From NCBI RefSeq assembly GCF_018614075.1, contig NZ_JAGGOZ010000066.1, positions 1-49,771 of the forward strand: DNA of 49,771 bases. Direction: 5' to 3'. This document shows positions 39,665-48,134 of the stretch, piece by piece. The stretch comes from Streptomyces sp. ISL-94. GTDB taxonomy: Bacteria; Actinomycetota; Actinomycetes; Streptomycetales; Streptomycetaceae. A program made the position numbers and the translations under genes. Every line of letters starts with the position of its first letter. Positions within the stretch are counted from its first letter, which is position 1. Under the pieces are notes generated by a model. The model was not told the origin of the DNA. It worked only from the letters and a program-made list of their open reading frames with translations, and made no database searches.

Positions 39665-42349
39665 ATGACGAACACCGTGCCGATGTCCTCGCCGGACCCC
39701 GCCCCGGAGCCTCTCGGGGCCGCGTCGCCGGCCCCCGCCACGGAGGCCCTGGGGGCCGCGTCCGGGACAACGTCCCCGCCGGACCCAGCACCGGCCCCCC
39801 TCGGCGCCGCCTCGCCGGCCCCCGCCCCGGAGACCCTGGGCGCCGCATGCGGGGCAACGTCCCCGCCGGACCCCGCACCGGCCCCCCTCGGCGCCGCGTG
39901 CCGGGAACGCGGGGCGGGAGTGCGGCTCCGGGGTGTCGGGCTGGTTGCGCTGCCTGCCGCGCTGCTGACGCTGGTGTGCGCGTGGGCGGCACCCGCCGCA
40001 CCCGCCGCACCCGCACCGCACCCCGGGTCGCCCACGCAGGAGGCCGGCGCACCCGCACCGCGCCCCGGATCGCCCGCGCAGGAGGCCGGCGCACCCGCAC
40101 CGCGCCCCGGATCGCCCGCACAGGAGGCCGCCGCACCCGCACCGCGCCCCGGATCGCCCGCACAGGACACTGCCCGGCGAGCCGCCGCCGGGCCGGCTGC
40201 CGACGGGCGGGCCGGCGGGCGGGTCGCCGCGCCCCGGCCCGGCGCCTTCGACACCGCGCCCGCGCGCGCCGCGCTGGAGCGGCTGCTGCCGCGCCACGCC
40301 GGGCAGTTCACGCTCGTGCCCGACGCGGCGGCCGCCGCCGACACCTTCACCGTCTCCGGAACGCCCGGTGCGATCACCGTGCGCGGCAGCACCGGCGCCA
40401 CCCTGCTCACCGGCGTCGGCTGGTACCTCCAGCACGTCGCCGGGGCGGACATCGGCTGGCCGGGCGACAGCATCGGCATGCTGCCCGCCCGGCTGCCGGG
40501 CGTCCCCGCGCCCGTCACCCGCAGCGCGCTCGTGCCCCACCGGTACGCGCTGAACGACACGGACGACGGGTACTCCGGCCCGTACCGCACCTTCGAGGAA
40601 CACCAGCGGCAGATCGACCTGCTCGCCCTGCACGGCATCAACGAGGTGTTCGTGCAGGCCGGCGCCGAGTACCCGTACTACCGGGCGCTCCAGGACTTCG
40701 GCTACTCCGCCGAGGAGCTGCGGGCGTGGATCCCCGGCCCCGGCCACCAGAGCTGGTGGCTGCTGCAGAACCTGAGCGCCTTCGGCGGCCCGGTCTCCGA
40801 ACGGCTGCTGCGGGAGCGCGCCGAGCTGGGCGGGCGGATCGCCGAGCAGCTGCGCGGTCTCGGCATGACCCCGGTACTGCCCGGCTACTTCGGCACCGTG
40901 CCGCCCGGGTTCGCCGCGCGCAACCCGGGGGCCGTCACCGTGCCGCAGGGCGACTGGGCGGGCTTCGCCCGACCGGACTGGCTGGACCCGGCCTCGCCGG
41001 TGTTCGGCAAGCTGGCCGCCGCCTACTACGCCGAGCAGCGCGCGGTTTTCGGAGACAGCGCGATGTACCGGATGAGCCCGCTGCACGAGGGCGGCCAGAC
41101 CGGTTCCGTCGATGTCGGCGCGGCCGCCGGCGCCATCCAGGCCGCCCTCCACGCCGCGCACCCGGGGGCCCTGTGGGCGGTGCTGGGCTGGCAGGACGAT
41201 CCGACCGCGGAGCTCCTCGCCGGGGTGGACACGAGCAGACTGCTGATCCTGGACGGGCTCTCCGACCGCTACAACCGCCTGGACCGCGAGGCCCGTTGGG
41301 GCGGGGCCCCGTACGCGATGGGCACGATCTACAACTTCGGCGGGCACACCACCATCGGCGCCAACACCTCCGTGTGGCTGGAGCGGTTCGGCCCCTGGCG
41401 GGCCAAGGGCAACAGCGCCCTGGCCGGCATCGCCTACCTCCCGGAGGGCACCGGGACCAATCCGGCCGCCTTCGACCTCTTCACGGACCTGGCCTGGGAT
41501 CCGGGGCCGATCGACCAGCGGCAGTGGTTCGCCGAGTTCGCGGCGCGCCGCTACGGCCGCCCCGACCCCGAGGCCGCAGCGGCGTGGGAGGAGCTGCGCA
41601 AGGGGCCGTACAGCACGTCCTCGGGGCTGTGGTCGGAGTCGCAGGACAGCCTGTTCACCGCCCGGCCGGCCCTGACTGCGGCGGGGGCGGCGTACTGGAG
41701 CCCCAAGTCCATGCGGTACCCGTCCGGTTCGGTACGCCGGGCCCTGGACCACCTGCTCAAGGTGGATCCGGCACTGCGCGCCTCCAGCGCCTACCGCTTC
41801 GACCTGGTGGACACCGCCCGGCAGGCCCTCGCCAACCACTCACGGGTACTGCTGCCCAGGATCAAGGCGGCCTACGAGGCCGAAGACCTGGCGCTGTTCC
41901 GGCAGCTCGTCGCCGAATGGGCGGACGGAGAGCGCCGGTTGGAGGCGGTCACCGGCTCCGATCCGAACTTCCTCCTCGGCCGCTGGCTCGACCGGGCCCG
42001 CTCCTCGGGCGCCGACCGGGCCGAGCAGGACCGGTACGAGTACGACGCCCGCTCGATCCTCAGCGTGTGGGGGCGGCGCAGCACCAGCGAGGGCGGCTTC
42101 CTGCACGACTACGCGAACCGCGAATGGAGCGGCCTGATCTCGGAGTTGTACGCGCGCAGGTGGCGGCTCTACTTCGACTCGCTGGAGGAGGCGCTGGTGG
42201 GGCGGACCGCGCCGCGGGAGATCGACTGGCATGCCGTGGAGGAGGAGTGGGCCCGGCTGACCACCCGGCATCCGGTGCGGCCGAGCGGGGACCCGTACGA
42301 GGTGGCGGCCGGGATCGCGGCGGCCCTCCCCGAGGCGGCCTCCGGCTGA
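39665..42349 (+). CDS. GH89 alpha-N-acetylglucosaminidase
   Basis: An 894-residue protein if the ATG at 39665 is used. The C-terminal 690 residues match family GH89 (NAGLU type): an N-domain with TGVGWYLQHVAGADIGW, then GINEVFVQAGAEYPYYRALQ, the acid/base region MSPLHEGGQTGSVD, IYNFGGHTTIGAN and the second catalytic Glu region IAYLPEGTGTNPAA, followed by a helical domain. Before this lie about 85 residues of Pro/Ala repeats, a hydrophobic segment (VGLVALPAALLTLVCAWAAP) and four 14-residue Pro-rich repeats. A GTG at 39920 would place that hydrophobic segment at the N-terminus as an ordinary signal peptide (809 residues); the 87-bp in-frame repeat upstream argues that the longer form may also be translated. 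It releases terminal alpha-GlcNAc in known homologues. Confidence 0.88.
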   Translation: MTNTVPMSSPDPAPEPLGAASPAPATEALGAASGTTSPPDPAPAPLGAASPAPAPETLGAACGATSPPDPAPAPLGAACRERGAGVRLRGVGLVALPAALLTLVCAWAAPAAPAAPAPHPGSPTQEAGAPAPRPGSPAQEAGAPAPRPGSPAQEAAAPAPRPGSPAQDTARRAAAGPAADGRAGGRVAAPRPGAFDTAPARAALERLLPRHAGQFTLVPDAAAAADTFTVSGTPGAITVRGSTGATLLTGVGWYLQHVAGADIGWPGDSIGMLPARLPGVPAPVTRSALVPHRYALNDTDDGYSGPYRTFEEHQRQIDLLALHGINEVFVQAGAEYPYYRALQDFGYSAEELRAWIPGPGHQSWWLLQNLSAFGGPVSERLLRERAELGGRIAEQLRGLGMTPVLPGYFGTVPPGFAARNPGAVTVPQGDWAGFARPDWLDPASPVFGKLAAAYYAEQRAVFGDSAMYRMSPLHEGGQTGSVDVGAAAGAIQAALHAAHPGALWAVLGWQDDPTAELLAGVDTSRLLILDGLSDRYNRLDREARWGGAPYAMGTIYNFGGHTTIGANTSVWLERFGPWRAKGNSALAGIAYLPEGTGTNPAAFDLFTDLAWDPGPIDQRQWFAEFAARRYGRPDPEAAAAWEELRKGPYSTSSGLWSESQDSLFTARPALTAAGAAYWSPKSMRYPSGSVRRALDHLLKVDPALRASSAYRFDLVDTARQALANHSRVLLPRIKAAYEAEDLALFRQLVAEWADGERRLEAVTGSDPNFLLGRWLDRARSSGADRAEQDRYEYDARSILSVWGRRSTSEGGFLHDYANREWSGLISELYARRWRLYFDSLEEALVGRTAPREIDWHAVEEEWARLTTRHPVRPSGDPYEVAAGIAAALPEAASG
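39687..39900. repeat. 87-bp imperfect tandem repeat at the GH89 5' end
   Basis: A block recurs with a period of 87 bp (29 codons), about two and a half times, for example from 39769 and again from 39856. It encodes Pro/Ala/Gly-rich segments containing PDPAP and PLGAA. The period is a multiple of three, which keeps the frame. Confidence 0.75.
40007..40174. repeat. Four 42-bp tandem repeats (Pro-rich linker of GH89)
   Basis: Units at 40007-40048, 40049-40090, 40091-40132 and 40133-40174 each encode 14 residues of the form APAPRPGSPAQEAG. Units 2 and 3 are nearly identical. They form a linker between the signal-like segment and the catalytic region. Confidence 0.88.
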
Positions 42350-42366
42350 CTTACACCATCACCGGC

Positions 42367-42398
42367 GGTGACGACCACCTCATGCGGTGATCGTCACC
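42367..42398. terminator. Terminator hairpin after the GH89 gene
   Basis: Arms of 13 bp (42367-42379 and 42386-42398) pair with a single mismatch around six bases, starting 17 bp after the GH89 stop. The rest of the space up to 42571 shows no further gene; the promoter of the prenyl operon should lie in it. Confidence 0.75.
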
Positions 42399-42571
42399 CT
42401 CCCGTGGGATTCTCGGCACTCGTGCGAGGGAGGAGGCGGCCAGCGGGTCGCCGCCCGGGAGCGGCACTCGGTTCACTGGCCCGGAAACGATCAGGGGCGG
42501 CCACCGGAGGATCCGGGGGCCGCCCCTTCCGATGCCACGAGGGCACGGCGCGACCAGGAGGGCACCGAAGC

Positions 42572-42904
42572 ATGTCCCAGACCGAACACGAACAGCGCGC
42601 ACAGGAGCAGCGGGAACGGCCCGCCAGCACCGCCCCGCCCACCGCGCCCCTGGAGCTGCTGACGCTGCTCGCCGCCGGAGTGGCCGATCTGGCCCTCGAC
42701 CAGCTGCGGCAGACCGCTGACCTCGCGCAGAACGTCATGGGCCGCTCCGACCTGCGGGAGTTGTTCACCGACGGGGTGGTGGAGCTGCGCAAGCGCGGCG
42801 AACTGGCCACCCGCCGGGCCGGAATGGGCAACGAGAACTACCTGGAGACCATGGCCCGGCGGGCCGCAGAGCGCATCGCCGCCGAGGGCCGCCCCTGTGC
42901 ATGA
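42572..42904 (+). CDS. Small helical protein coupled to polyprenyl synthase
   Basis: A 110-residue protein of unrecognised family. It begins with a hydrophilic Gln/Glu/Pro stretch and then has about 80 residues of predicted helix (ELLTLLAAGVADLALDQLRQ, then LRELFTDGVVELRKRGELAT). No signal peptide is present; one amphipathic or weakly hydrophobic helix could touch the membrane. The ATG at 42572 has AGGAGG upstream and gives a sensible size; the longer frame upstream is noncoding-like. Its last eight bases overlap the start of the polyprenyl synthase, so they are translated together and may form a complex. I do not assign a function. Confidence 0.72.
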   Translation: MSQTEHEQRAQEQRERPASTAPPTAPLELLTLLAAGVADLALDQLRQTADLAQNVMGRSDLRELFTDGVVELRKRGELATRRAGMGNENYLETMARRAAERIAAEGRPCA

Positions 42905-43976
42905 CCACACCGGCTTCAAGGAGCGCATCGACGAGGTGCTGGTCCGGCTGGCCGACGAGGAGGAGCAGGCCCTCCTCGGCCTGAACGTCGAACTCTCCCC
43001 GCTCTCCGAACAGTTGCGGCGGTCGCTCGCACGCGGCAAGCGGATCCGGGCGGCGTTCCTGTACTGGGGGTGGCGGGCGGCGGGCCAGCCCGACTGCGAG
43101 GGGGTCATCCGGGCCGCCGCCGCGATGGAGCTCGTCCACGCGGCCGCCTGCACCCACGACGACATCATCGACGGCAGCCGGATGCGGCACGGGCAGCTCA
43201 CCGCGCACGCGGCGTTCGCCGCGGCCGGGCAGCGCCCCACCGCGCTCGCGATGATCCTCGGCGATCTGCTCATGGGATACGCGGGACACGTGTTCACCTC
43301 CTGCGGGCTGCCCGGGGCCTACCTCGCCCGGACGATCCCCCTCTGGTCCACGCTGCTCCGCGAGACGATGGCAGGCGAGTTCCTGGAGGTTCTGCGCACC
43401 GGCACGAGGCCTCGCCTGGAGTCCCAGATGGCGGAGTCGGGCGTGGCGGAGGCGAGTGCGGCGGAGCCCAAGGTGGCGGAGTCGCTGGAGGTCGCCCGCT
43501 ACAAGACGGCCAAGTACACGGTGGAGCGGCCGCTGCACCTCGGCGCGACCCTCGGCGGCGGCTCCCCCGCCCTGCTGGACGCCTTCTCCGCGTACGGTCT
43601 GCCGCTCGGCGAGGCCTTCCAGCTGCGCGACGACCTCCTGGGCACCTTCGGCGACCCGGCCACTACCGGAAAGTCGAACCTGGACGACCTCCGGGACGCC
43701 AAACCCACCGCGCTGCTCGCCCTGACCGTGGCGGCGGCCGGCCCGGACGACCGCCGACTGCTCGCGAAGCTCGTCGGCAATCCCGACCTGGGTCCGGAAG
43801 AGGCCGCCTCCGTGCGGGAGTTGATGGAACGCCACCGGGCCCGGCAGCAGGTCGAGGACATGATCCGGGAGCGCATCGGGCGGGCCACCGGCGCCCTGGA
43901 CACCGCACCCATGCCCGCGGAGGCGCGGGCGGCGCTGCGCGGGCTGGCCGGGACCGCCGCCGAGCGGTCCCGGTAG
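42897..43976 (+). CDS. Polyprenyl diphosphate synthase
   Basis: A 359-residue trans-prenyltransferase. The first Asp-rich motif is HDDIIDG (DDIID at 88-92), and GKRIR (47-51) contacts diphosphate. The second Asp-rich region reads QLRDDLLGTFGD (Asp245, Asp246), with Gly in place of the third Asp, as is common in actinobacterial homologues. An insertion at about 172-198 made of MAESGVAEASAAE-like repeats is not typical. The GTG at 42897 overlaps the previous gene by eight bases. It makes a C15-C40 prenyl diphosphate from IPP; chain length cannot be read safely. The next gene codes for a latex-clearing-protein-like oxygenase, so the prenyl product may be its substrate or precursor, by inference. 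Confidence 0.88.
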   Translation: MHDHTGFKERIDEVLVRLADEEEQALLGLNVELSPLSEQLRRSLARGKRIRAAFLYWGWRAAGQPDCEGVIRAAAAMELVHAAACTHDDIIDGSRMRHGQLTAHAAFAAAGQRPTALAMILGDLLMGYAGHVFTSCGLPGAYLARTIPLWSTLLRETMAGEFLEVLRTGTRPRLESQMAESGVAEASAAEPKVAESLEVARYKTAKYTVERPLHLGATLGGGSPALLDAFSAYGLPLGEAFQLRDDLLGTFGDPATTGKSNLDDLRDAKPTALLALTVAAAGPDDRRLLAKLVGNPDLGPEEAASVRELMERHRARQQVEDMIRERIGRATGALDTAPMPAEARAALRGLAGTAAERSR

Positions 43977-44046
43977 CAGCCACCGCGGCCGCCGCCCTGG
44001 GCCGGCGGCCGGTACCCCACTCGAAGAGACCCGAAGGACGACTGAA

Positions 44047-45228
44047 GTGAACACCACCAAGACCGCCTCGGCGGGCACCCGTTACGGCGACGACGCGCTC
44101 GACACCCTGCGCACGCAGGGGGATCCGCTCGCCGACGAGACCGTCGCCGAGATGTTCCGCCGCAAGGAGGTGGGCGACCTCAACACCCTGATGCGGTTCT
44201 TCACCACCGCGGGGGACACGCTCCCCGAACAGCTCCCGGCGTCCGCGCGCGCCTATTTCGAGGCGACGGCCATGCCCCCGAGCTGGGTGGACTGGGACGT
44301 CATGGAGCAGGCCCGGCTGTTCTTCATGGACAACGCGGCCCACATCAACACCGGCCTGTCCTTCGCGGCGATGCCCGCGTCCTACGCCGTTCCCCGGCTC
44401 GCCCGGCTGCTGTCCTCGACGCACTCCCTCGCGTACCCCTCGCGGCGGATGGCCAACACCGGCCAGTTCGTCACCTACCTCATGCAGACCAACTCCTTCG
44501 CGGAGGGCAGCAAGTTCATCCCGGCGGCGCAGAAGGTGCGGCTGCTGCACGCGGCGGTCCGCCACCACCTGCGCAACGGCGGCCACTGGGACATCGAGAA
44601 GGACGGACTTCCGATCTGCCAGGAGGACATGATCGGGGGTCTGGTCTTCTTCTCCCTGCTGGTGCTGGACGCCATGCACCGACTCGGCATCCACATGAGC
44701 GAAGACGGCGCGGAGGCCTACTTCTACGCCTGGCGGGTCGTGGGCGCCATTCTGGGCTGCGACATGTCAGCGGTGCCCGTGACGCTCGCCGAGGCCCGCG
44801 ACTACTGCGACCTCTACCTCCTGCGCAACCTCGGCCCCTCACCCGAGGGGGTACGGCTCAACGCCCAGCTGATGCGGATGTACGAGGACGTGGTCCCCGG
44901 CACCTTCTTCGACCCCATGGTGCCCGCGACCGTCCGCTACCTCGTGGGCGACACCATCGGCGACTGGCTGGAGATCCCGCGCACGGCCTGGGACACGGCG
45001 GCGAAGGCGGTTCCCGTGTTCCTCGGGCTGCTGGAGACGATCGAGGACAGCAGTCCGTACGCGGAGTGGGCGCTCGACAAGGCCGGCTCGCTGCTCTCCG
45101 GCCTCGAACTGTCCGCGCTGACCCGGGGCCGGGTGATGCACCACGCCATCCCGGAGGAGCTGAAGGACGAGTACGGGGTGAAGGCGCCGCGCACCGGGCG
45201 CTGGGTGCCGCCGGCGCCGGTGCACTGA
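44047..45228 (+). CDS. Lcp/MpaB-type heme oxygenase (DUF2236)
   Basis: A 393-residue protein of the DUF2236 family, which includes the latex clearing protein (Lcp) that cleaves polyisoprene double bonds with heme b. Landmarks are LAYPSRRMANTGQFVTYLMQ and KVRLLHAAVRHHL. Arg134, Thr138 and His168 have the same spacing as Arg164, Thr168 and His198 of the Streptomyces K30 Lcp as I remember it. The axial Lys167 of that protein is Asn137 here. No signal peptide is seen, unlike secreted Lcp, so it should act inside the cell. The GTG at 44047 follows GAAGGACGACTGAA, 70 bp after the prenyl synthase. A role in oxidising an isoprenoid made by the neighbour is an inference. Confidence 0.8.
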   Translation: MNTTKTASAGTRYGDDALDTLRTQGDPLADETVAEMFRRKEVGDLNTLMRFFTTAGDTLPEQLPASARAYFEATAMPPSWVDWDVMEQARLFFMDNAAHINTGLSFAAMPASYAVPRLARLLSSTHSLAYPSRRMANTGQFVTYLMQTNSFAEGSKFIPAAQKVRLLHAAVRHHLRNGGHWDIEKDGLPICQEDMIGGLVFFSLLVLDAMHRLGIHMSEDGAEAYFYAWRVVGAILGCDMSAVPVTLAEARDYCDLYLLRNLGPSPEGVRLNAQLMRMYEDVVPGTFFDPMVPATVRYLVGDTIGDWLEIPRTAWDTAAKAVPVFLGLLETIEDSSPYAEWALDKAGSLLSGLELSALTRGRVMHHAIPEELKDEYGVKAPRTGRWVPPAPVH

Positions 45229-45259
45229 CGCCCGCACTGACGCCCGCGCACTGACGCCC
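45222..45259. repeat. 12-bp repeats at the end of the oxygenase gene
   Basis: GCACTGACGCCC occurs at 45222-45233, 45234-45245 and 45248-45259. The first copy includes the oxygenase stop codon. No hairpin is formed. Confidence 0.8.
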
Positions 45260-45350
45260 GCGCGCCGTCCCGGCAGCGGCGACGGCAGACCGGGCTGGGC
45301 CAGGCTGGGCAGGCCGGGCCGGACCCCGGCCGTCGAGGCACACTGGCCGT

Positions 45351-46940
45351 GTGAAGGCAGATCCGAGGCGCCCTGGACGGCGGCCGCGCCTGCTCGGCGC
45401 CGCCAGTGGCGTGATCGCCGCGTGCGCGGGGCTGGGACTCGCGGAGCTGGCCGCGGCCGCCGTCCGGCCGGAGGCGTCCCCGCTCACGGCGGTCGGCGGG
45501 GCCGTGGTCGACCGTACGGCCGCGGCCGTCAAGGAATGGGCCATCCGGCAGTTCGGCACCGCCGACAAGCTGGTGCTCACCCTCGGCATCGTCGCCCTGC
45601 TGAGCGCCGTTGCCATCGGCGCCGGGTTGCTGGCCGTGCGCCGGCTCCCCGCCGGGATGGCCCTCGCCGGCGGTTTCGGGGTACTGGGCGCGGTGGCCGC
45701 GCTCAGCCGGCCGGAGGCGACGTGGCGGGACGCCCTCCCCTCCCTGGCGGGCGGGGCGGCCGCCGCCGGAGTGCTGTATCTGCTGGTCACGGCGTTGCGG
45801 CGGCCGCGACCGGCCGGGGCTCCGGCCGGCGGCGCCTGGGCGGTGGACCGCCGCGGCTTCGGCCGCCTCGTCGCCGCCACCCTGGCTGCCTCGGCCGGGG
45901 CCGGGCTCGCCGGGCGCCGCCTCGGGGCCTACAGCTCCGCCGGCGCCACCGCCTCCCGCACCGGCTTCCGCCTCCCCCCGCCCGCCGTGCCGGCGCCGCC
46001 CGTACCCGCCGGCGCGGACCTGCGGGTCCCCGGGATCTCCCCCTTCCTCACCCCCAACCGGAACTTCTACCGTGTGGACACCGCCCTCGTCGTCCCCCGC
46101 GTGGACGCGGACACCTGGCGGCTGCGCATCCACGGCGAGGGAGTCGCGAAACCCCTCACCCTCGACCTGCGGGAGCTGCTCGCGCGCCCCCTGGTCGAGC
46201 ACGACATCACCCTCTGCTGTGTGTCCAACGAGGTCGGGGGCCCGTACGCGGGAAACGCCCGCTGGCTCGGCGTCCGCCTCGCCGACCTGCTCCGCGAGGC
46301 CGGCGTACGGCCGCCGTCGCAGGGCGGACCTGCCGACCAGCTGGTGGCCCGTTCAGTGGACGGCATGACCCTGGGCACACCCGTCGAGACCGTGATGGAC
46401 GGCCGGGACGCGCTGCTGGCGGTCGGGATGAACGGGGAACCGCTGCCCTTCGCGCACGGCTTCCCCGTCCGGATGGTCGTACCGGGCCTGTACGGATACG
46501 TCTCCGCCTGCAAATGGCTGCGCGAGCTGCGGCTGACCACCTTCGCCGCGTACGACGCGTACTGGGTGCGCCGGTCCTGGGCGGCCCGGGGCCCGGTCAA
46601 GACGCAGTCCCGGATCGACACCCCGCGGGCCGGCGCCGTGCTCGTGCCGGGCCGGGTGGCGGTCGCCGGGGTGGCGTGGGCGCAGCACCGGGGGATCGCC
46701 CGGGTGGAGGTACGGGTCGACGGCGGTGCCTGGCACGAGGCACGGCTCGGGGACGCGGACGGCGCCGACACCTGGCGCCAGTGGGTGTGGCCGTGGGAGG
46801 CGACGGCGGGCCGGCACACCCTGGAGGTCCGTGCCACGGACGGCACGGGCGCGGTCCAGACGGCGGAACGCACCGGCACCCTGCCCGACGGCGCGACCGG
46901 CCACCATGCAATGACCGTACGCGTCGGGCCGGGCCCCTGA
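45351..46940 (+). CDS. Membrane-bound molybdopterin-dependent oxidoreductase (sulfite oxidase family)
   Basis: A 529-residue protein. The N-terminal 190 residues hold four or five membrane helices (about 13-36, 73-97, 103-120, 130-149 and a Tat-like DRRGFGRLVAATLAASAGAG at 166-185). The catalytic domain starts near residue 220: NRNFYRVDTALVVPRVDADT, then the molybdenum ligand Cys290 in ITLCCVSNEVGG, and LYGYVSACKWLRELRLTT. The C-terminal part (about 420-525) is the Mo-co dimerisation domain (Ig-like), with VRVDGGAWHEARL. It thus places the cofactor outside the cell. The GTG at 45351 is the only fitting start. The electron donor or substrate is unknown; an MsrP-like methionine sulfoxide reduction or sulfite oxidation are both possible. 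Confidence 0.87.
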   Translation: MKADPRRPGRRPRLLGAASGVIAACAGLGLAELAAAAVRPEASPLTAVGGAVVDRTAAAVKEWAIRQFGTADKLVLTLGIVALLSAVAIGAGLLAVRRLPAGMALAGGFGVLGAVAALSRPEATWRDALPSLAGGAAAAGVLYLLVTALRRPRPAGAPAGGAWAVDRRGFGRLVAATLAASAGAGLAGRRLGAYSSAGATASRTGFRLPPPAVPAPPVPAGADLRVPGISPFLTPNRNFYRVDTALVVPRVDADTWRLRIHGEGVAKPLTLDLRELLARPLVEHDITLCCVSNEVGGPYAGNARWLGVRLADLLREAGVRPPSQGGPADQLVARSVDGMTLGTPVETVMDGRDALLAVGMNGEPLPFAHGFPVRMVVPGLYGYVSACKWLRELRLTTFAAYDAYWVRRSWAARGPVKTQSRIDTPRAGAVLVPGRVAVAGVAWAQHRGIARVEVRVDGGAWHEARLGDADGADTWRQWVWPWEATAGRHTLEVRATDGTGAVQTAERTGTLPDGATGHHAMTVRVGPGP

Positions 46941-47018
46941 GGGCGCCGCGGGCGGATTGACGGGACAATCAGCCCATATCTCGCCCCCATCCCGTCGCTT
47001 ACGTCAGGAGCCGGCGCC

Positions 47019-48086
47019 GTGGAGCTGACCAGTACGCCGTTCCTCGTCACACTGATCGCCGTCACCGCGCTCGCCATGCTCGCCGCGCTGCTGCTGTGGA
47101 ACCGGATCTCCGGCCCGGGGTGGGTGCGGTGGCCGGCGCGGGTGCTGATGATCGGGCTCTGCCAGCTCACCGCCATCTGCGGGGTGGCCACCTGGATCAA
47201 CGGCGATTACGGGCTCTACTCCTCCTGGGACGACCTCCTGGGCACCGGCGCCGGGCAGGACGCGGGCTCGATGACCGGCCCGCCGCCGGGCCGGGCCACG
47301 TTCACGCAGGACGGCGACGGCACCCGGACCACCTACTTCCGCGGCTCCCACTCGAAGCTCGCGGGGCAGGTGACGGTGTGGACTCCCCCGGAGTACGGCG
47401 CGCCGGGCACGGAGCGGACCCGTTTCCCCGTGCTGATGCTGCTGCACGGCCATCCGGGCACGCCCCGTACGTGGATGGACCTCGGGAACATGCCGGGCGC
47501 GCTCGACCAGCTGGTGCAGCTGGGCGCGGCGCACCCCTTCATCGTGGTGATCCCGGAGATCCATCCGGGCGGTGTGAACACCGACTGCAGCAACACTCCG
47601 CAGCGCAAGGTCGCCGACTGGCTGGCGCAGGACGTGCCGGATCTGGTCGCACGGCAGTTCCGTACGCTGCCCGCCCCGGCCGGGTGGGGGCTCATGGGCG
47701 TGTCGACCGGGGGCTTCTGCGCGGCCAAGCTGCCGTTGCAGTACCCGAAGGTGTTCCGGGCGGGCGCGGCCCTGGATCCGGATCCGCTGACCGGCGATCC
47801 GCAGGTGCTGGCCGACCGGACCCTGCGCGAGCGCAACAGCCCGATGTGGCTGGTCGAGCACGCGAAGAAGGCGGACGTCGGGCTGTTCCCGGCCACCTCC
47901 GCGCAGGACAAGGACAGTCCGCCCGGGCAGCTGGAGGCCTTCACCAAGGCCGCGGCCGGCAGCGGGGTCCGGGTCAAGACGCTCGTCCGCCCGGAAGGCG
48001 GGCACAACTTCCAGACGTGGATCGGGATGTACCCGGAGGCGCTGGGCCGGCTGAGTACGCAGCTCGCACCGCCGAGCGCGAGGTAG
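47019..48086 (+). CDS. Membrane-anchored alpha/beta-hydrolase (esterase/antigen 85-like)
   Basis: A 355-residue protein with two N-terminal membrane helices (residues 8-28 and 38-58), then an esterase domain outside. The nucleophile is Ser in GLMGVSTGGFCAAKLP (about residue 228), and the His is in RPEGGHNFQTWIGMYPEAL near the end. VLMLLHGHPGTPRTWMD shows the oxyanion-side strand. The layout resembles the antigen 85/esterase D group found in actinobacteria as secreted or anchored esterases. AGGAG precedes the GTG at 47019. The third member of the triad is probably the Asp in AALDPDPLTGD or further on. Its substrate is unknown. It converges with the P450 gene. Confidence 0.85.
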   Translation: MELTSTPFLVTLIAVTALAMLAALLLWNRISGPGWVRWPARVLMIGLCQLTAICGVATWINGDYGLYSSWDDLLGTGAGQDAGSMTGPPPGRATFTQDGDGTRTTYFRGSHSKLAGQVTVWTPPEYGAPGTERTRFPVLMLLHGHPGTPRTWMDLGNMPGALDQLVQLGAAHPFIVVIPEIHPGGVNTDCSNTPQRKVADWLAQDVPDLVARQFRTLPAPAGWGLMGVSTGGFCAAKLPLQYPKVFRAGAALDPDPLTGDPQVLADRTLRERNSPMWLVEHAKKADVGLFPATSAQDKDSPPGQLEAFTKAAAGSGVRVKTLVRPEGGHNFQTWIGMYPEALGRLSTQLAPPSAR

Positions 48087-48095
48087 CCCCTTCGC

Positions 48096-48119
48096 CCCGG
48101 CGGGAATCCCCGCCGGGGG
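48096..48119. terminator. Bidirectional terminator hairpin
   Basis: Perfect 10-bp arms CCCCGGCGGG (48096-48105) and CCCGCCGGGG (48110-48119) with a four-base loop lie between the convergent esterase and P450 genes. Confidence 0.82.
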
Positions 48120-48134
48120 CGGGATGCGGCGCCG

